From NCBI RefSeq assembly GCF_014489575.1, contig NZ_CP060789.1:3800793-3864792 (forward strand): 64,000 nucleotides of DNA, read 5' to 3'. Origin of the DNA: Tessaracoccus defluvii. GTDB lineage: Bacteria > Actinomycetota > Actinomycetes > Propionibacteriales > Propionibacteriaceae. Under the pieces are notes generated by a model that ran no database searches, was not told the origin of the DNA, and saw only the letters and a program-made list of their open reading frames with translations. The position numbers were made by a program, and so were the translations under genes. Below are positions 8,370-16,950 of the stretch, piece after piece (positions within the stretch are counted from its first letter, which is position 1; each line of letters begins with the position of its first letter).

Positions 8370-9337
8370 TGGACCGCGCGCCTGACATCGACTGGCGGCT
8401 CGCCGCCCGTGTCAGTTCCCTGCGCGCCGACGACCTGCCCCGTCTCGACCGGCACGACCTGACCCGGCTGGTGGCCGACCTGCGCGTCAGGGCGAGGGGC
8501 GCCGGCGAGATCGCCGCAGAACACATGGGCGTCGACAGCGTCGGCGCCGGCCGGATCCGTGTCGTCGACTGGGTGGGCTGGGGAAGGGCCGCGGGGGAGA
8601 TGCTCGAGTCGACCGTCGCGGAGCTCGGCCTGCCGCGCCGACCCGACGGCGCCCTGACCCGGCTGCGCGCCACAGGCAACGGCGTCGTGGCCGGTCTGGC
8701 GGTCCGCTTCGCGGGCAGGCGACTCCTCGGCCAGTACGACGCCTACTCGGGCAGCGACACCCTCTACCTGGTCGCGCCCAGCATCGTCTCCCACGAGCAG
8801 CGATTCGGATTCGTGCCCGCCGATTTCCGGCTCTGGGTGGCTCTGCACGAGCAGACCCACGCCCTGCAGTTCCGCCTCGCCCCCTGGCTGCGCGACCACA
8901 TCCGCGCGGCCGCCGTGACGGTGATGGCCGCCGAATCGTCTCCGCTGAGCGGCATCACCGACTGGGCGCGCGGTGGTGACCTGAGCACCGTGCTGCTCGG
9001 TGGCGCCAACGCCGAGACCCTCGGCGGGCTGAGCGCCACCATGTCGTTCCTCGAAGGCCACGCCGACTACGTGGCCGACACGGCCGGACGGCGACACATC
9101 CGCACGGTCGCCCGGCTCCGCCGCCACTTCACCCGCGGGGAGGCCACCGGCCTGGCGCGCCTCGTCCAGGCCCTGGACAAGTCGGCGCAGTACCGCGAGG
9201 GGCTGGCCTTCTGCCGGGCAGTCGCCGGGCGTGCGCGCCCGGCGGCGTTGCAGGCCGCGTTCGTCGAGCCGGCCAACCTGCCCACCGCGGCCGAGATCGC
9301 GGACCCGGCCGCCTGGATCACGCGGGTCCATGGCTAG
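8369..9337 (+). CDS. Zinc-dependent metalloprotease (zincin_2, F420-associated family)
   Basis: A 322-residue protein of the actinobacterial family often labelled 'coenzyme F420 biosynthesis-associated' (PF10103-like). It contains HEQTH at residues 160-164, an HExxH zinc site, with a downstream FLEGHADYVAD block likely to supply the third ligand region. The function of the family is not established; the F420 link is only genomic co-occurrence. The ATG overlaps the dacB stop by one base, and its own end overlaps the tilS start by eight bases, so the four genes appear to be one operon. Confidence 0.8.
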   Translation: MDRAPDIDWRLAARVSSLRADDLPRLDRHDLTRLVADLRVRARGAGEIAAEHMGVDSVGAGRIRVVDWVGWGRAAGEMLESTVAELGLPRRPDGALTRLRATGNGVVAGLAVRFAGRRLLGQYDAYSGSDTLYLVAPSIVSHEQRFGFVPADFRLWVALHEQTHALQFRLAPWLRDHIRAAAVTVMAAESSPLSGITDWARGGDLSTVLLGGANAETLGGLSATMSFLEGHADYVADTAGRRHIRTVARLRRHFTRGEATGLARLVQALDKSAQYREGLAFCRAVAGRARPAALQAAFVEPANLPTAAEIADPAAWITRVHG

Positions 9338-10286
9338 GCGCGAGCTCGGCCCGGCCGCCCTGCGCGTCGCCTCCGCCGTCGCAGCCGCCCTGCCGGCCGG
9401 CGACCTGGTCGTCGGCTGCTCCGGTGGGGCCGACTCGACGGCGCTGGCGCTGGGGGCGGGCTGGGCGGCGCGCCGCACAGGCGCCTCGGTGCGCGTGACG
9501 GTCGTCGACCACGGCCTCCAACCCGGCTCTGCGGTCGTCGCGGCGCAGGTCGCGGACCGGCTCACCGCCGCCGGACTCCGCGTCGAGGTCCGCCGGGTCG
9601 AGGTGACCGACCGGGGTGAGGGAATCGAGGCCGCCGCCCGCGACGCGCGGCTGGCCGCGCTGGCCGAGCCGGGCCTGCCCGTGCTGCTGGGGCACACGCT
9701 CGACGACCAGGCCGAATCGGTCCTGCTCGGGCTGCTCCGCGGATCCGGAACCAGGAGCCTCGCAGGCATGGCCTCCGTCCGCGGCCCCTTCCACCGTCCC
9801 CTCCTGGGGGTGCGGAGGGCCGACACCGAGGCCGCCTGCCGCGACTGGGGCATCGAGTGGTGGGCCGACCCGATGAACCAGGACCCGGCCTTCGCCCGTG
9901 TCAGGACCCGCGCGTGGCTCGCCGACGCTTCCGCCGCGTTCGGCCGCGATCTGGCCCCCGCGCTGGCCCGCACTGCCGCCCTGGCGCGGGCGGACGCGGA
10001 CCTGCTCGACGACCTCGCCGCCGACGTGGCGGCGGGGGAGGAGGCGGACGCGGCCGCGGTCGGTGCGCTGCCCGATGCGCTGCGCGGTCGGGTGCTGCTC
10101 GCCTGGCTGAGGCGTCACGGCGTGGCCGCCGACGCCGGTCACGTGGCCGCCGTCGACACGCTCCTGGGCCGCTGGCGGGGGCAGGGGCCGATCGCGGTCC
10201 CCGGCGGGACGGTCCGCCGCCATGACGGCCTGCTGCTGTTCGAGGGGTCCGGGGCTCCGGGTGCGGGCGAGGGGCCCGCACGCTAG
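9330..10286 (+). CDS. tilS: tRNA(Ile)-lysidine synthetase
   Basis: ATP-dependent enzyme that modifies C34 of the CAU anticodon of tRNA-Ile to lysidine, so that AUA is read as isoleucine. The N-type ATP pyrophosphatase loop SGGADST is at residues 31-37, and LGHTLDDQAESVLLGLLRGSG is the following conserved block. At 318 residues it is the short actinobacterial form without the long C-terminal domain. It overlaps the preceding zincin gene by eight bases. hpt follows after only ten bases but has its own leaderless-type promoter inside the end of tilS. Confidence 0.93.
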   Translation: MARRELGPAALRVASAVAAALPAGDLVVGCSGGADSTALALGAGWAARRTGASVRVTVVDHGLQPGSAVVAAQVADRLTAAGLRVEVRRVEVTDRGEGIEAAARDARLAALAEPGLPVLLGHTLDDQAESVLLGLLRGSGTRSLAGMASVRGPFHRPLLGVRRADTEAACRDWGIEWWADPMNQDPAFARVRTRAWLADASAAFGRDLAPALARTAALARADADLLDDLAADVAAGEEADAAAVGALPDALRGRVLLAWLRRHGVAADAGHVAAVDTLLGRWRGQGPIAVPGGTVRRHDGLLLFEGSGAPGAGEGPAR

Positions 10287-10289
10287 GCT
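10284..10289 (+). promoter_or_regulatory. -10 element for leaderless hpt
   Basis: TAGGCT stands seven bases before the GTG of hpt. The TANNNT hexamer 6-8 bases before a start codon is the hallmark of leaderless transcripts in actinobacteria. There is no ribosome site at this start. Confidence 0.5.
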
Positions 10290-10296
10290 CTCCTGC

Positions 10297-10847
10297 GTGG
10301 ATGCAGCAGACGTCGCGCAAGACCTTGAGAGGGTGCTCTTCACCTCGGATCAGATCCAGCAGCGGGTGGCCGAGGTCGCCGCGCAGATCGACGAGGACTA
10401 CGCCGGGCGGGAGGTACTCCTCATCGGTGTGCTGAACGGTGCCGTCATGGTGATGAGCGACCTGCAGCGGGCGATGCACAGCCACGTCGAGATGGACTGG
10501 ATGGCCGTCTCCTCGTATGGCGCCGGCACGCAGTCGAGTGGCGTCGTACGGATCCTGAAGGACCTCAATGCCGACTTGGAGAACCGTCACGTCATCGTGG
10601 TGGAGGACATCATCGACACCGGTCTGACCCTGTCGTACCTGATGAGCAATCTGGCCTCCCGGGGCCCGCGAGCCTCGAGATCATGACGATGTTCCGCAAG
10701 CCGGAGGCTGCCCAGATGGAGGTCCCCGTCAAGTACGTGGGCTTCGAGATCCCCAACGAGTTCGTCGTCGGCTACGGTCTCGATTTTGCAGGCCGTTACC
10801 GTAACCTCCGCGACGTCGGCACGCTGGCCGCACACGTCTACAGCTGA
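10297..10847 (+). CDS. hpt: Hypoxanthine phosphoribosyltransferase (apparent frameshift)
   Basis: Purine salvage enzyme converting hypoxanthine or guanine plus PRPP to IMP or GMP. The PRPP-binding loop VVEDIIDTGLT lies at about residues 111-121. The reading frame breaks near 10665 after LASRGP: one missing G in the GGGGCCCG(G)CG stretch restores SLEIMTMFRKPEA and runs to the TGA at 10845-10847, giving a normal length of about 183 residues. I regard the break as a sequencing error, as the gene is otherwise perfectly conserved. In related genomes ftsH follows directly; here it is 15 kb away. Confidence 0.9.
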
Positions 10848-10919
10848 CGACCGCGCCGCCCAGCCGGGCGGATTCCCCGGGGGCTACCGCAGGAGCGGTC
10901 GACGGGGGATACTCCCTCC

Positions 10920-11300
10920 ATGGGGCGGGCGACTCCGTGGGACCCCGACGTCGATGACCTGACGCGGTCCCTTCGAAAAATCGAGGCCGAACACCGGGGC
11001 GACCTCGACTCTCTTCTCGTGTGCCGATTCGTCCAGCTCATGAACCGTGGAAGTCCTCTGCGGCGCATGTCGCCCGCGCCCGTCGAGCACTCCGCGCGGC
11101 TCGTGTTCGCCGACGGGCTGTCCATCCTGGCGCACGCGCCGGAGCACCACGGCCTGCTCCGACTCCTCACCCCTCTGCACCACGGCTCGTCCGTGGTGCT
11201 GGAGAGGGTGGAGCGGGGCCCCGACGGTGTCCGCATCACGCTGCGCTGGGGCCACCACCGCGTCGTCGCCGTCGTCACCGGGTTCGATCAGGTGGACTGA
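10920..11300 (+). CDS. Hypothetical protein
   Basis: A 126-residue soluble protein that I do not recognise. It is rich in Arg, His and Leu, with no signal peptide or membrane segment. Residues 50-126 look like a small beta-rich domain (SARLVFADGLSILAHAP and GPDGVRITLRWGHHRVVAVV). The ATG at 10920 lacks a clear ribosome site. It is the first gene of the accessory block between hpt and ftsH, so it may belong with the adhesin locus or be a lone remnant. Coding is supported by length and strong third-position GC. Confidence 0.5.
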   Translation: MGRATPWDPDVDDLTRSLRKIEAEHRGDLDSLLVCRFVQLMNRGSPLRRMSPAPVEHSARLVFADGLSILAHAPEHHGLLRLLTPLHHGSSVVLERVERGPDGVRITLRWGHHRVVAVVTGFDQVD

Positions 11301-11634
11301 GACGGCTCGCTGCCCGCTTCGGAGAGCGCAATGTGAACGGGTGGCGGCGGGGCGTCCTTGCCTGGGAATCCGCTGAATCGTCTGTCGCCCTCTACGGCGA
11401 AAGTCGATGGGGCAGATGTCGAACGACCACCGTGTCGCTGCAACGCGTGGTTCGCGCCCTCTTGTGACCCCCTCGGGTCCTAAGGTTCTCCCCGCTCTTA
11501 TGCCTGATCCCGCGTCGTCCGGCTAGCGGTACGCCACATTGCGCATGGAGAGGCCAGATCTGAACCGCTGTAAGGCCTAGGTTCCTGCCCGAGACCAGTC
11601 ACGGAACCAGCGACCTTACGGAGCTCTGAAGACC
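11301..11634 (+). other. Intergenic leader with an imperfect hairpin
   Basis: No gene is seen in these 334 bases. Just before the adhesin start is an imperfect inverted repeat at 11570-11619: GTAAGG and GGTTCC on the left pair with GGAACC and CCTTAC on the right, with unequal bulges. It lies directly upstream of a GGAG that could serve the adhesin gene, so it may be a leader structure. A role is not established. Confidence 0.35.
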
Positions 11635-12172
11635 TTGCATGCACAAGAAGGATCAACGCGGACACGCATCCCCACGCAACGCTCATTCAGTCGAAGAGTC
11701 GAGCGTGTGCTCGCGTTCCTGACGGCCATTGTCCTGCTGCTGACGGGCGCTGACCTCGCACAGGCGGCTCCTCCCTATTCCACCAGTAGTCGGCATCCAT
11801 GTCGCACTGGAGTTGGGCGGTGGTCGCGACGCAGCTCGCCATGACGGCGCCGGTGTCCCGGGCCCCCGAGGGCTCAACGGCGACGTCTACTTCTGGGTCC
11901 GCGTCAACGAGACCGTCGATGAATCGACCGAGATCGAGTACACGTTCGGCAGCGTCACCACCGAGGTGACTGTCACCCCGCCGGTCGCCCCCTGCACCGA
12001 CGACTGCGATTTCGAATGGGGGTACTGGAAGGGCGGCAGTATCGACTACGAGAACAACATCATCACGTGGTGGGTACAGGTGAACGCGGAAGAGGGTGGC
12101 ATGCGTGGCGGCGAGGTCGTCAAGGTCCTCGACATCCCCGATCAGAATCAGGAACTGATCCTGACGGAGAAC
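11635..12172 (+). pseudogene. LPXTG adhesin, 5' fragment (interrupted by transposon)
   Basis: N-terminal part of a secreted surface protein whose C-terminal part is at 24763-25800. A signal peptide is plain (VLAFLTAIVLLLTGADLAQA, cleaved before APPYSTS). The mature part resembles the collagen/fibrinogen-binding type head of Gram-positive pilin-like adhesins (GDVYFWVRVNE, IEYTFGSVTTEVTVTPP, NNIITWWVQVNAEEGG). Two one-base losses, near 11785 and 11875, would join the signal peptide to the rest. The last codons, ACG GAG AAC, contain the GGAGAAC target duplication. After the insertion the frame reads 12 codons into the element and stops. The TTG start is uncertain. Confidence 0.7.
12166..12172. 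repeat. Target site duplication, left copy
   Basis: GGAGAAC directly abuts the left inverted repeat and is repeated exactly at 24763-24769 next to the right one. Joining the adhesin across one copy keeps the reading frame (12,597 bases removed, a multiple of three). Confidence 0.8.
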
Positions 12173-12221
12173 TGTGGCTTTCGCCGTTATGTGGCGGGGT
12201 TCTGTTGATGCTCGGTGGCGG
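12173..12221 (+). repeat. Left terminal inverted repeat, 49 bp
   Basis: It starts TGTGGCTT and matches the reverse complement of 24714-24762 at 42 of 49 positions, including an uninterrupted TGGCGGGGTTCTGT. Inside it, CGCC and GGCG can pair as a small hairpin, and the same is true at the right end. Confidence 0.85.
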
Positions 12222-12270
12222 TCCGGGTGGGGCCCCGCCATCCGGAGACGATCGGTTCCCACGCGCTGGG

Positions 12271-12876
12271 TCAGCCGTCGGTGACCGCAGTCGGATTAAG
12301 GCCGCCCGCACGCTGGATAGCCCTGTAGACGGTGGAGCGGCCGACGTTGAACAGCTCGGCCAGTTCGAGCGTGGTGTGCTCGCCGGCACGCGCCAAGGAG
12401 ACCAAGTGTGCTTCTTGACGGGGCGTGAGCTTGGGCTTCTTGCCTCGCAGCCGGCCCTTGGCCTTTGCGACGGCCATGCCCTCGCGGGTGCGGGCACGGA
12501 TCAGGTCGGCCTCGAACTCGGCCACCATCGCCAGGACGTTGAACAACAGCCGGCCGACTGGATCGGTGGGGTCGTGGACGGAGCCGCCAAGTTGTAGGCG
12601 GACGCCTCTGGCGGTCAGTTCGGCGACGATGTCGCGCGCGTCAGGGACCGAGCGGGCGAGCCGATCGAGCTTTGTCACGACGAGGGTGTCGCCAGACCGG
12701 CATGCGGCCAGGGCCTCGCGCAGACCGGGACGGGCGACGCGCGTGGTGCCGGTCAGGCCGTGGTCTACGTAGATGCGATCGGTCGGCACGCCGAGGGCTT
12801 CCAGGCCGGTGCGCTGGGCCGTGAGGTCTTGTTCGTTGGTGGAGACGCGGGCGTAGCCGATCTTGAGCTCACTCAT
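12271..12876 (-). CDS. tnpR: Serine recombinase (resolvase/invertase family)
   Basis: Site-specific recombinase of 201 residues. The catalytic domain begins IGYARVSTNEQDL with the nucleophilic serine in RVST, and continues through VTKLDRLARSV and GGSVHDPTDPVGRLLFNVLAMVAEFEADLIRARTREG-type helix E (here seen as separate blocks). A C-terminal helix-turn-helix (TTLELAELFNVGRSTVYRAI) recognises the res site. It is complete. Its stop lies 50 bases inside the left terminal repeat, the usual place for a resolvase that resolves transposition cointegrates. The ATG at 12876 is used. Confidence 0.92.
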   Translation of the reverse strand: MSELKIGYARVSTNEQDLTAQRTGLEALGVPTDRIYVDHGLTGTTRVARPGLREALAACRSGDTLVVTKLDRLARSVPDARDIVAELTARGVRLQLGGSVHDPTDPVGRLLFNVLAMVAEFEADLIRARTREGMAVAKAKGRLRGKKPKLTPRQEAHLVSLARAGEHTTLELAELFNVGRSTVYRAIQRAGGLNPTAVTDG

Positions 12877-12971
12877 CTGTGCAGTGTCCCGTATAAGGCC
12901 CCTTCACCGGGCATTTTCTCGGGCGGGTCTACCGGGACGACGCCCGCCGTGCGGGGACTGAGGCCGACGCG

Positions 12972-13307
12972 ATGATGCATCCCGTCCCGGTGGAGGTTCC
13001 TCTATCGGAACGGCACGTTGCACTCGAGAAGCTGGGAATCGTCCTTGTGACGCCCGCGATGCTCGACAAACTGCGCACCGACCGAAGCGTCGCGAACGCT
13101 GAGCTCAGCGCTCTGTTGCGCCGCAACCTGCTGGTGCCGGTGATGCACGGTGTGACGTTCGAGGAGCTCGACCAGGTGAGCCCTACGCTCGCGTCACGTG
13201 GTGGATTCAACACGGCAGAGGAGTCCATGGAGGACATCGTCGTGAAGATCGCCGAGCTCGTCGGAACGCTCGCCGACGAAGAGGCGGACGAACTCAGCAT
13301 GAAGTAG
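12972..13307 (+). pseudogene. TIR-domain protein fragment (C-terminal half)
   Basis: A 111-residue product that looks like the second half of a bacterial TIR domain: IVLVTPAMLDKL corresponds to the fourth strand region, LLVPVMHGVTFEELDQVSPTLAS to the 'ILPVWHGVT...YSPTLAD' block of NADase-type TIR proteins. The N-terminal half, which should hold the catalytic glutamate region and the first strands, is missing; the frame upstream closes at a TAA near 12896. The protein is therefore probably inactive. It stands next to the resolvase on the opposite strand and converges with the kinase-like gene. Assignment is from pattern recall, not alignment. Confidence 0.5.
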
Positions 13308-13371
13308 GCCACCAAGTAGCGCCTGGTAGAAGGCGGCTACGGCGCCCGTAGCGTTCTCGATAGCCGATCCC

Positions 13372-14406
13372 TTATCGGCCAGATGCGGGCCTCGACCGCA
13401 ATCCGGAGTATTGCGCGTCGATGTCACCGTCGACGAGACGCCAGCAGAAGTCGTTCATCTCGGCCGCAGAGGGAGTGTGCCGGGCGAGGATGCCCGCCAC
13501 TACAGCAGGCATGTTCTGCGGGATGTCACCGTTCGCGCACCGGCGCACGAAGGCGTTCCGCGCGGCAAGATCATCACTGGTCGACACCGGCAGGTCACAC
13601 ACCGTGGTGACCAGCCAGTTCACCAGTCTCATCGCCAGGTAGTCGGCGTCGTGGTCGACGTTGTTCGCGACGAAGGCTCGCTCGGCGTCGGAGAGGTCGA
13701 ACCGAGGCGATGTGGCCAGCCCGAGGTCGACGAGGTAGATCTGGTCGTCGTCGGCTCGCATGTTGCCGAAGTGTGCGTCCATGTGCAGCACCTCGCGGCG
13801 CCCCAGGAACGCAACAGCATCGAAGAGCTGCCGCTCGAGTGTCTCGGCACTCCCCAACGGGTCGTTCAGCCAGTCGACCAGGCGGTCGGGCAAATGCTCG
13901 AGAAACAGCACCAGGCTGGAACTCGCATCAGCCAGCTCCTCGAAACGAGTCCGGACCGCCGGGTCGCCTCCGAACTGGGAAACGACCGCCTCGATGTCCT
14001 GGTGCTCGGAGGCGACGGGTGGGCGGCCTGGGAGCACCCGCCAGTGGTGTAGCAAGGCGAAGGACTCGGACTCACCGGCGAGGACTCCTTCGCTGACATT
14101 GAGGTTCGCAGCCAGCTCGCGCCACGCGCCGAAACCTGGACCTGCAAGACGGTGCATGCCGTACTGGCAGGAGGTCGGCAGCCCAAACAGGTTCTCAGTG
14201 CTGTGTGGATGCGCCAGCTCGCGGTCGGTGATCGGAACGCGTTTGGCGAACACCGAGATGCCGTCGACGTCGAGCACCGAGGTACCACCCCCCACGCCCA
14301 CACCGCTGGTCGGCGCAGCTCGGAAGAGCGCAGCCAGCTCCTCGTCGTCGCGGGCGGCAAGGGACTCTGACACGAGGGCGTGGCGTAAACGTCGAGAACT
14401 GGCCAT
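13372..14406 (-). CDS. Protein kinase/aminoglycoside phosphotransferase-like protein
   Basis: A 344-residue kinase-fold protein. A glycine-rich loop (GVGVGGGTSVLDVDG) is followed by a lysine in VFAKRVP; the catalytic loop reads HMDAHFGN and the metal-binding motif is DLGLA, in the order and spacing of APH/RIO-like kinases. A HEXXH or membrane segment is absent, so it is soluble. I place the start at the ATG at 14406. The substrate could be a protein or a small molecule; nothing nearby settles it. It lies between the TIR fragment and the toxin-antitoxin pair. Confidence 0.7.
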   Translation of the reverse strand: MASSRRLRHALVSESLAARDDEELAALFRAAPTSGVGVGGGTSVLDVDGISVFAKRVPITDRELAHPHSTENLFGLPTSCQYGMHRLAGPGFGAWRELAANLNVSEGVLAGESESFALLHHWRVLPGRPPVASEHQDIEAVVSQFGGDPAVRTRFEELADASSSLVLFLEHLPDRLVDWLNDPLGSAETLERQLFDAVAFLGRREVLHMDAHFGNMRADDDQIYLVDLGLATSPRFDLSDAERAFVANNVDHDADYLAMRLVNWLVTTVCDLPVSTSDDLAARNAFVRRCANGDIPQNMPAVVAGILARHTPSAAEMNDFCWRLVDGDIDAQYSGLRSRPASGR

Positions 14407-14649
14407 CACGGCATCCTGCCCGCAACAGCGGCAGGTTGGACGGACCAGCGGCGAATATTCCTCCCACAAGCGCCCCACGAGCCTGCGATCGCTGTGGCTC
14501 GACGTGATCGATCGGGTATCCCGCTGCGGGATCGCCTTACGGGGCCTCCATCCGTGCCCGATGGAGTATCGGTCTCCGGAGGCGGTCGATGTGCTGCGGA
14601 CCAGGGACAAATGTGATCGGCAGGAGGGCTCGACATCGGGTGCCGCTGT

Positions 14650-14665
14650 AGTCATACTTGTGACT
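14650..14665 (+). promoter_or_regulatory. Palindromic operator abutting the antitoxin start
   Basis: AGTCA and TGACT form a perfect inverted repeat with a six-base spacer and end exactly where the ATG of the antitoxin begins. Antitoxins of this class repress their own operon by binding such palindromes; the role here is inferred from position. Confidence 0.5.
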
Positions 14666-14953
14666 ATGACGACCGTCCTGTCTCTTGCCGAAGTCAAGAC
14701 ACACCTGTCCGAGTTGGTGCGACGGGTGAACACGCAGCACGAACGTGTCTCGGTCACGGTGCACGGCAAACCATCGGCTGTGCTGATCGCTACCGACGAC
14801 CTGCAGTCCCTCGAGGAGTCGATCGCGATCCTCTCCGACCCCGACACGATGCAGCGACTTGCCGCCTCCGACGCCGAGCTCGCACAAGGTGAAGGTGAAT
14901 CTGAGGCCGAACTGGCTCAGGCGATGACCGAGCGCCGCAGGCGAAGTGCGTGA
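14666..14953 (+). CDS. Type II antitoxin, Phd/YefM family
   Basis: A 95-residue antitoxin. The N-terminal half (VLSLAEVKTHLSELVRRV, then VHGKPSAVLIATDDLQSLEES) is the Phd/YefM DNA-binding fold, and the acidic, Glu/Ala-rich tail is the toxin-neutralising part. It is expected to bind and neutralise the RelE-like product of the next gene and repress the operon through the palindrome at its start. Its stop overlaps the toxin GTG by four bases. The start codon directly follows the operator, so the mRNA may be leaderless or nearly so. Confidence 0.88.
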   Translation: MTTVLSLAEVKTHLSELVRRVNTQHERVSVTVHGKPSAVLIATDDLQSLEESIAILSDPDTMQRLAASDAELAQGEGESEAELAQAMTERRRRSA

Positions 14954-15237
14954 CAGAAGGTCAAGTCCGCTACACGCTTGTCATCACACCCACCGCTCGG
15001 CGCCAGCTCGCCCAGAGACTGCCCGAAGCGGCGGCATTCGCTGCGCACGAGTTCATCGTCGGTGCCTTGCTCGACAATCCGCACCGACTCGGCAAACGAC
15101 TCCACCCGCCGCTGAACGATCGCCATAGCGCACGCCGCGGCACCTACCGTGTGATCTACCGCATTGACGATGGGCAGCACACCGTCACGATCGTCGATAT
15201 CGCTCACCGCCGTGACGTCTACCGCACCAAAGGCTGA
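14950..15237 (+). CDS. Type II toxin, RelE/ParE family
   Basis: A 95-residue toxin of the RelE/ParE fold. The pattern is characteristic: YTLVITPTARRQLAQRLP at the N-terminus, LGKRLHPPLNDRHSARRGTYRVIYRI in the centre and a basic C-terminal DIAHRRDVYR. RelE members cleave mRNA on the ribosome, ParE members poison gyrase; the central RGTYRVIYRID favours the RelE/YoeB side, but this is a judgement. It is co-translated with the antitoxin through a GTGA overlap. It may stabilise the element in the host chromosome. Confidence 0.88.
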   Translation: MTEGQVRYTLVITPTARRQLAQRLPEAAAFAAHEFIVGALLDNPHRLGKRLHPPLNDRHSARRGTYRVIYRIDDGQHTVTIVDIAHRRDVYRTKG

Positions 15238-15315
15238 CCGAGGGGCCCAGTGACCAGATGGCCCCCAAGCGGATTCCCTTACGACGCCGTGAAGCCCCGG
15301 GGCGTCCGTCGTTCC

Positions 15316-15804
15316 TCAGGGATCGAGTGTGTCGCTGCTGACGCGCACCTCGGTGCGACGAGTGGCGCGGCGTCGCGCGTGCGCGTGCGCATCGCGCAGG
15401 AGTTCGAGGACCGTCGAGAGGGGCGCCGCGGCTGGGTTCACGACCGCGATCCATCCGAGCGCCCCATGGACCGGATGCGGCATGATCACGTCAGCCGCCG
15501 CGAAGTCTCGAGAGCTGAAGGTGCGCGGGCTCTGCCCGGTCAGCTCGTCGAACCTCGCTCGCCCGACGTGGATGTTCACCCTCCACCGGCCAGCGGGGTC
15601 GAGCTCCGACTGGGCGTCGTCGGGATAGTCCTTCGTCACGATCGTCGCGTAGGGCTGGACGTTGTGCGGCACCTGGCCATCGGGGGCGTAGTAGAAGAAG
15701 AAGTTGCCCCACGCGAGCTCGGGGAACTCGCTGCCCTCCTCGGGCGCGAGCACCAGGACCCCGTCGAGCGAGCGGACGACGTCGAGAATCTGTTCGATAC
15801 TCAT
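15316..15804 (-). CDS. DUF6194 family protein
   Basis: A 162-residue soluble protein of a family common in actinobacteria and known only as DUF6194. The family pattern is recognisable: IEQILDVVRSLDGVLVL at the start, then WGNFFFYYAPDG, QPYATIVTKDYPDD and RWRVNIHVGRARFDELTG. It resembles small alpha/beta proteins of the MmcQ/YjbR shape, and no catalytic residues are evident. It is divergent from the tandem-MerR regulator, whose start is within 90 bases, so that regulator may control it. Confidence 0.75.
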   Translation of the reverse strand: MSIEQILDVVRSLDGVLVLAPEEGSEFPELAWGNFFFYYAPDGQVPHNVQPYATIVTKDYPDDAQSELDPAGRWRVNIHVGRARFDELTGQSPRTFSSRDFAAADVIMPHPVHGALGWIAVVNPAAAPLSTVLELLRDAHAHARRRATRRTEVRVSSDTLDP

Positions 15805-15892
15805 GGTTCAAGTGTCACCTTGAAGTGCTTACGGAGGGTTTGCGACGAACGACAACGCCCGGACGCCGGTCCAGCCGCTCACCACCGCAGGC

Positions 15893-16575
15893 GTGGCGGC
15901 AGCATCGGGCTACTCCGTCCAGCAGGTCCGTGACCTCGAACGGCTCGGCGCCATCCCACCTGCCAAGCGTTCCGCCAACGGCTACCGGCAGTTCACGGCC
16001 GAGCACCTGCTCGCTCTACGTGCCTACCGCAAGCTCGCCGTCGCCACCGGCCCGGTCGCGGCCCGGCGGACCCTGCGAGAGGTACGCGCGCTCCCGCTCG
16101 ACCAGGCCGCAGCGCTGATCAGCTCCCTGCACGTCTCGCTCACCCGAGAACGTGACGACGCCTTGGCCGCGCAGCGCGCGCTTCGCATGATCCGCGCCGA
16201 AGCAGACGACGACGATGAGGTGGTCGAGGAGGACACCATGACCATCACCGAGCTCGCCGACGCGCTCGGGGTCCGCACCTCCACGCTGCGCTTCTGGGAA
16301 CGGGCTGGGCTCGTCGTCCCACAGCGCGTCACCCCCCCCGAGCCGCGCGACGCTACCCGCCGGCGGCCATCCGCGAAGCACGCATCGCTGCCGCGCTGCG
16401 CGCCGCCAGCTACCGCATCCCGGACGTCCAGCAGACGATCGAGTCGATCCGCCGACTCGATGACCTCGACAGCCCGTTGCGCACCCTGGACGCCCTTCTC
16501 GCCGTCATTGCCCGACGCACCCTGGCCCTGCTCAGCGCCGGCGCGGACATCACCGAACTCCTCACGACGACGTAG
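15893..16575 (+). CDS. MerR family regulator with two HTH domains (apparent frameshift)
   Basis: Transcriptional regulator containing two MerR-type winged helices. The first is at the N-terminus (SGYSVQQVRDLERLGAIPP, then GYRQFTAEHL). The second begins about 110 residues later (MTITELADALGVRTSTLRFWERAGL). The frame breaks at a run of eight C near 16335; one added base continues into RRYPPAAIREARIAAALRAA and on to TAG at 16573-16575. The start is uncertain: GTG at 15893 is in frame, but homologous sequence seems to extend upstream to a GGAGG followed by ACG, so the true first codon may be non-standard or misread. It is divergent from the DUF6194 gene. Confidence 0.7.
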
Positions 16576-16599
16576 GCCACAGCCGGGAACAACGTGCCG

Positions 16600-16950
16600 C
16601 TACTCCGCCTCCTCGCGCCGGAGCAGGATCCGCGCCACGGTGGCGCCGTCGTCCTCGCTCTCGGCCAGCACCGTGGCGCCGGTCTCGCCGTCGGGCGGAA
16701 GGGTGTCGGGGAACAGCCACCGGGCCGGACGGCCAAGGCCGGAGCGGGGGAGCCGCCGGGCTGCCCCGAGCTCGGTCTCGAGCGCGGCCATCGCGACGGG
16801 CTCGGTCAGGTCGAGCCGTACCGCGCCCGCGGCCGGCTCGGTGACGGTGGTGAACGGATGCCCGGAACCGGCGTCGGGCGGGTCGCCGTTCCCACGCACG
16901 GCCTCGCGGAAGGCAGCAAGGTCGCTGATCAATTCCGGGGGCAGGCTCAT
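16600..16950 (-). CDS. Small partner of the injection-effector-like protein
   Basis: A 116-residue acidic protein without signal peptide or known domain that I can name. Its ATG overlaps the stop codon of the upstream HExxH protein (ATGA), so the two are made together and probably work together. Features seen are LPPELISDLAAFREAVRGNG at the start and GATVLAESEDDGATVARILLRREE at the end, the latter resembling a beta hairpin. A chaperone, immunity protein or adaptor role is possible by analogy to other effector pairs but is only inference. Confidence 0.55.
   Translation of the reverse strand: MSLPPELISDLAAFREAVRGNGDPPDAGSGHPFTTVTEPAAGAVRLDLTEPVAMAALETELGAARRLPRSGLGRPARWLFPDTLPPDGETGATVLAESEDDGATVARILLRREEAE

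Noticed and set aside
11687..12262. Minus-strand frame over the adhesin 5' part
   Set aside because: It runs across the transposon junction, which no real gene would, and shows no family pattern.
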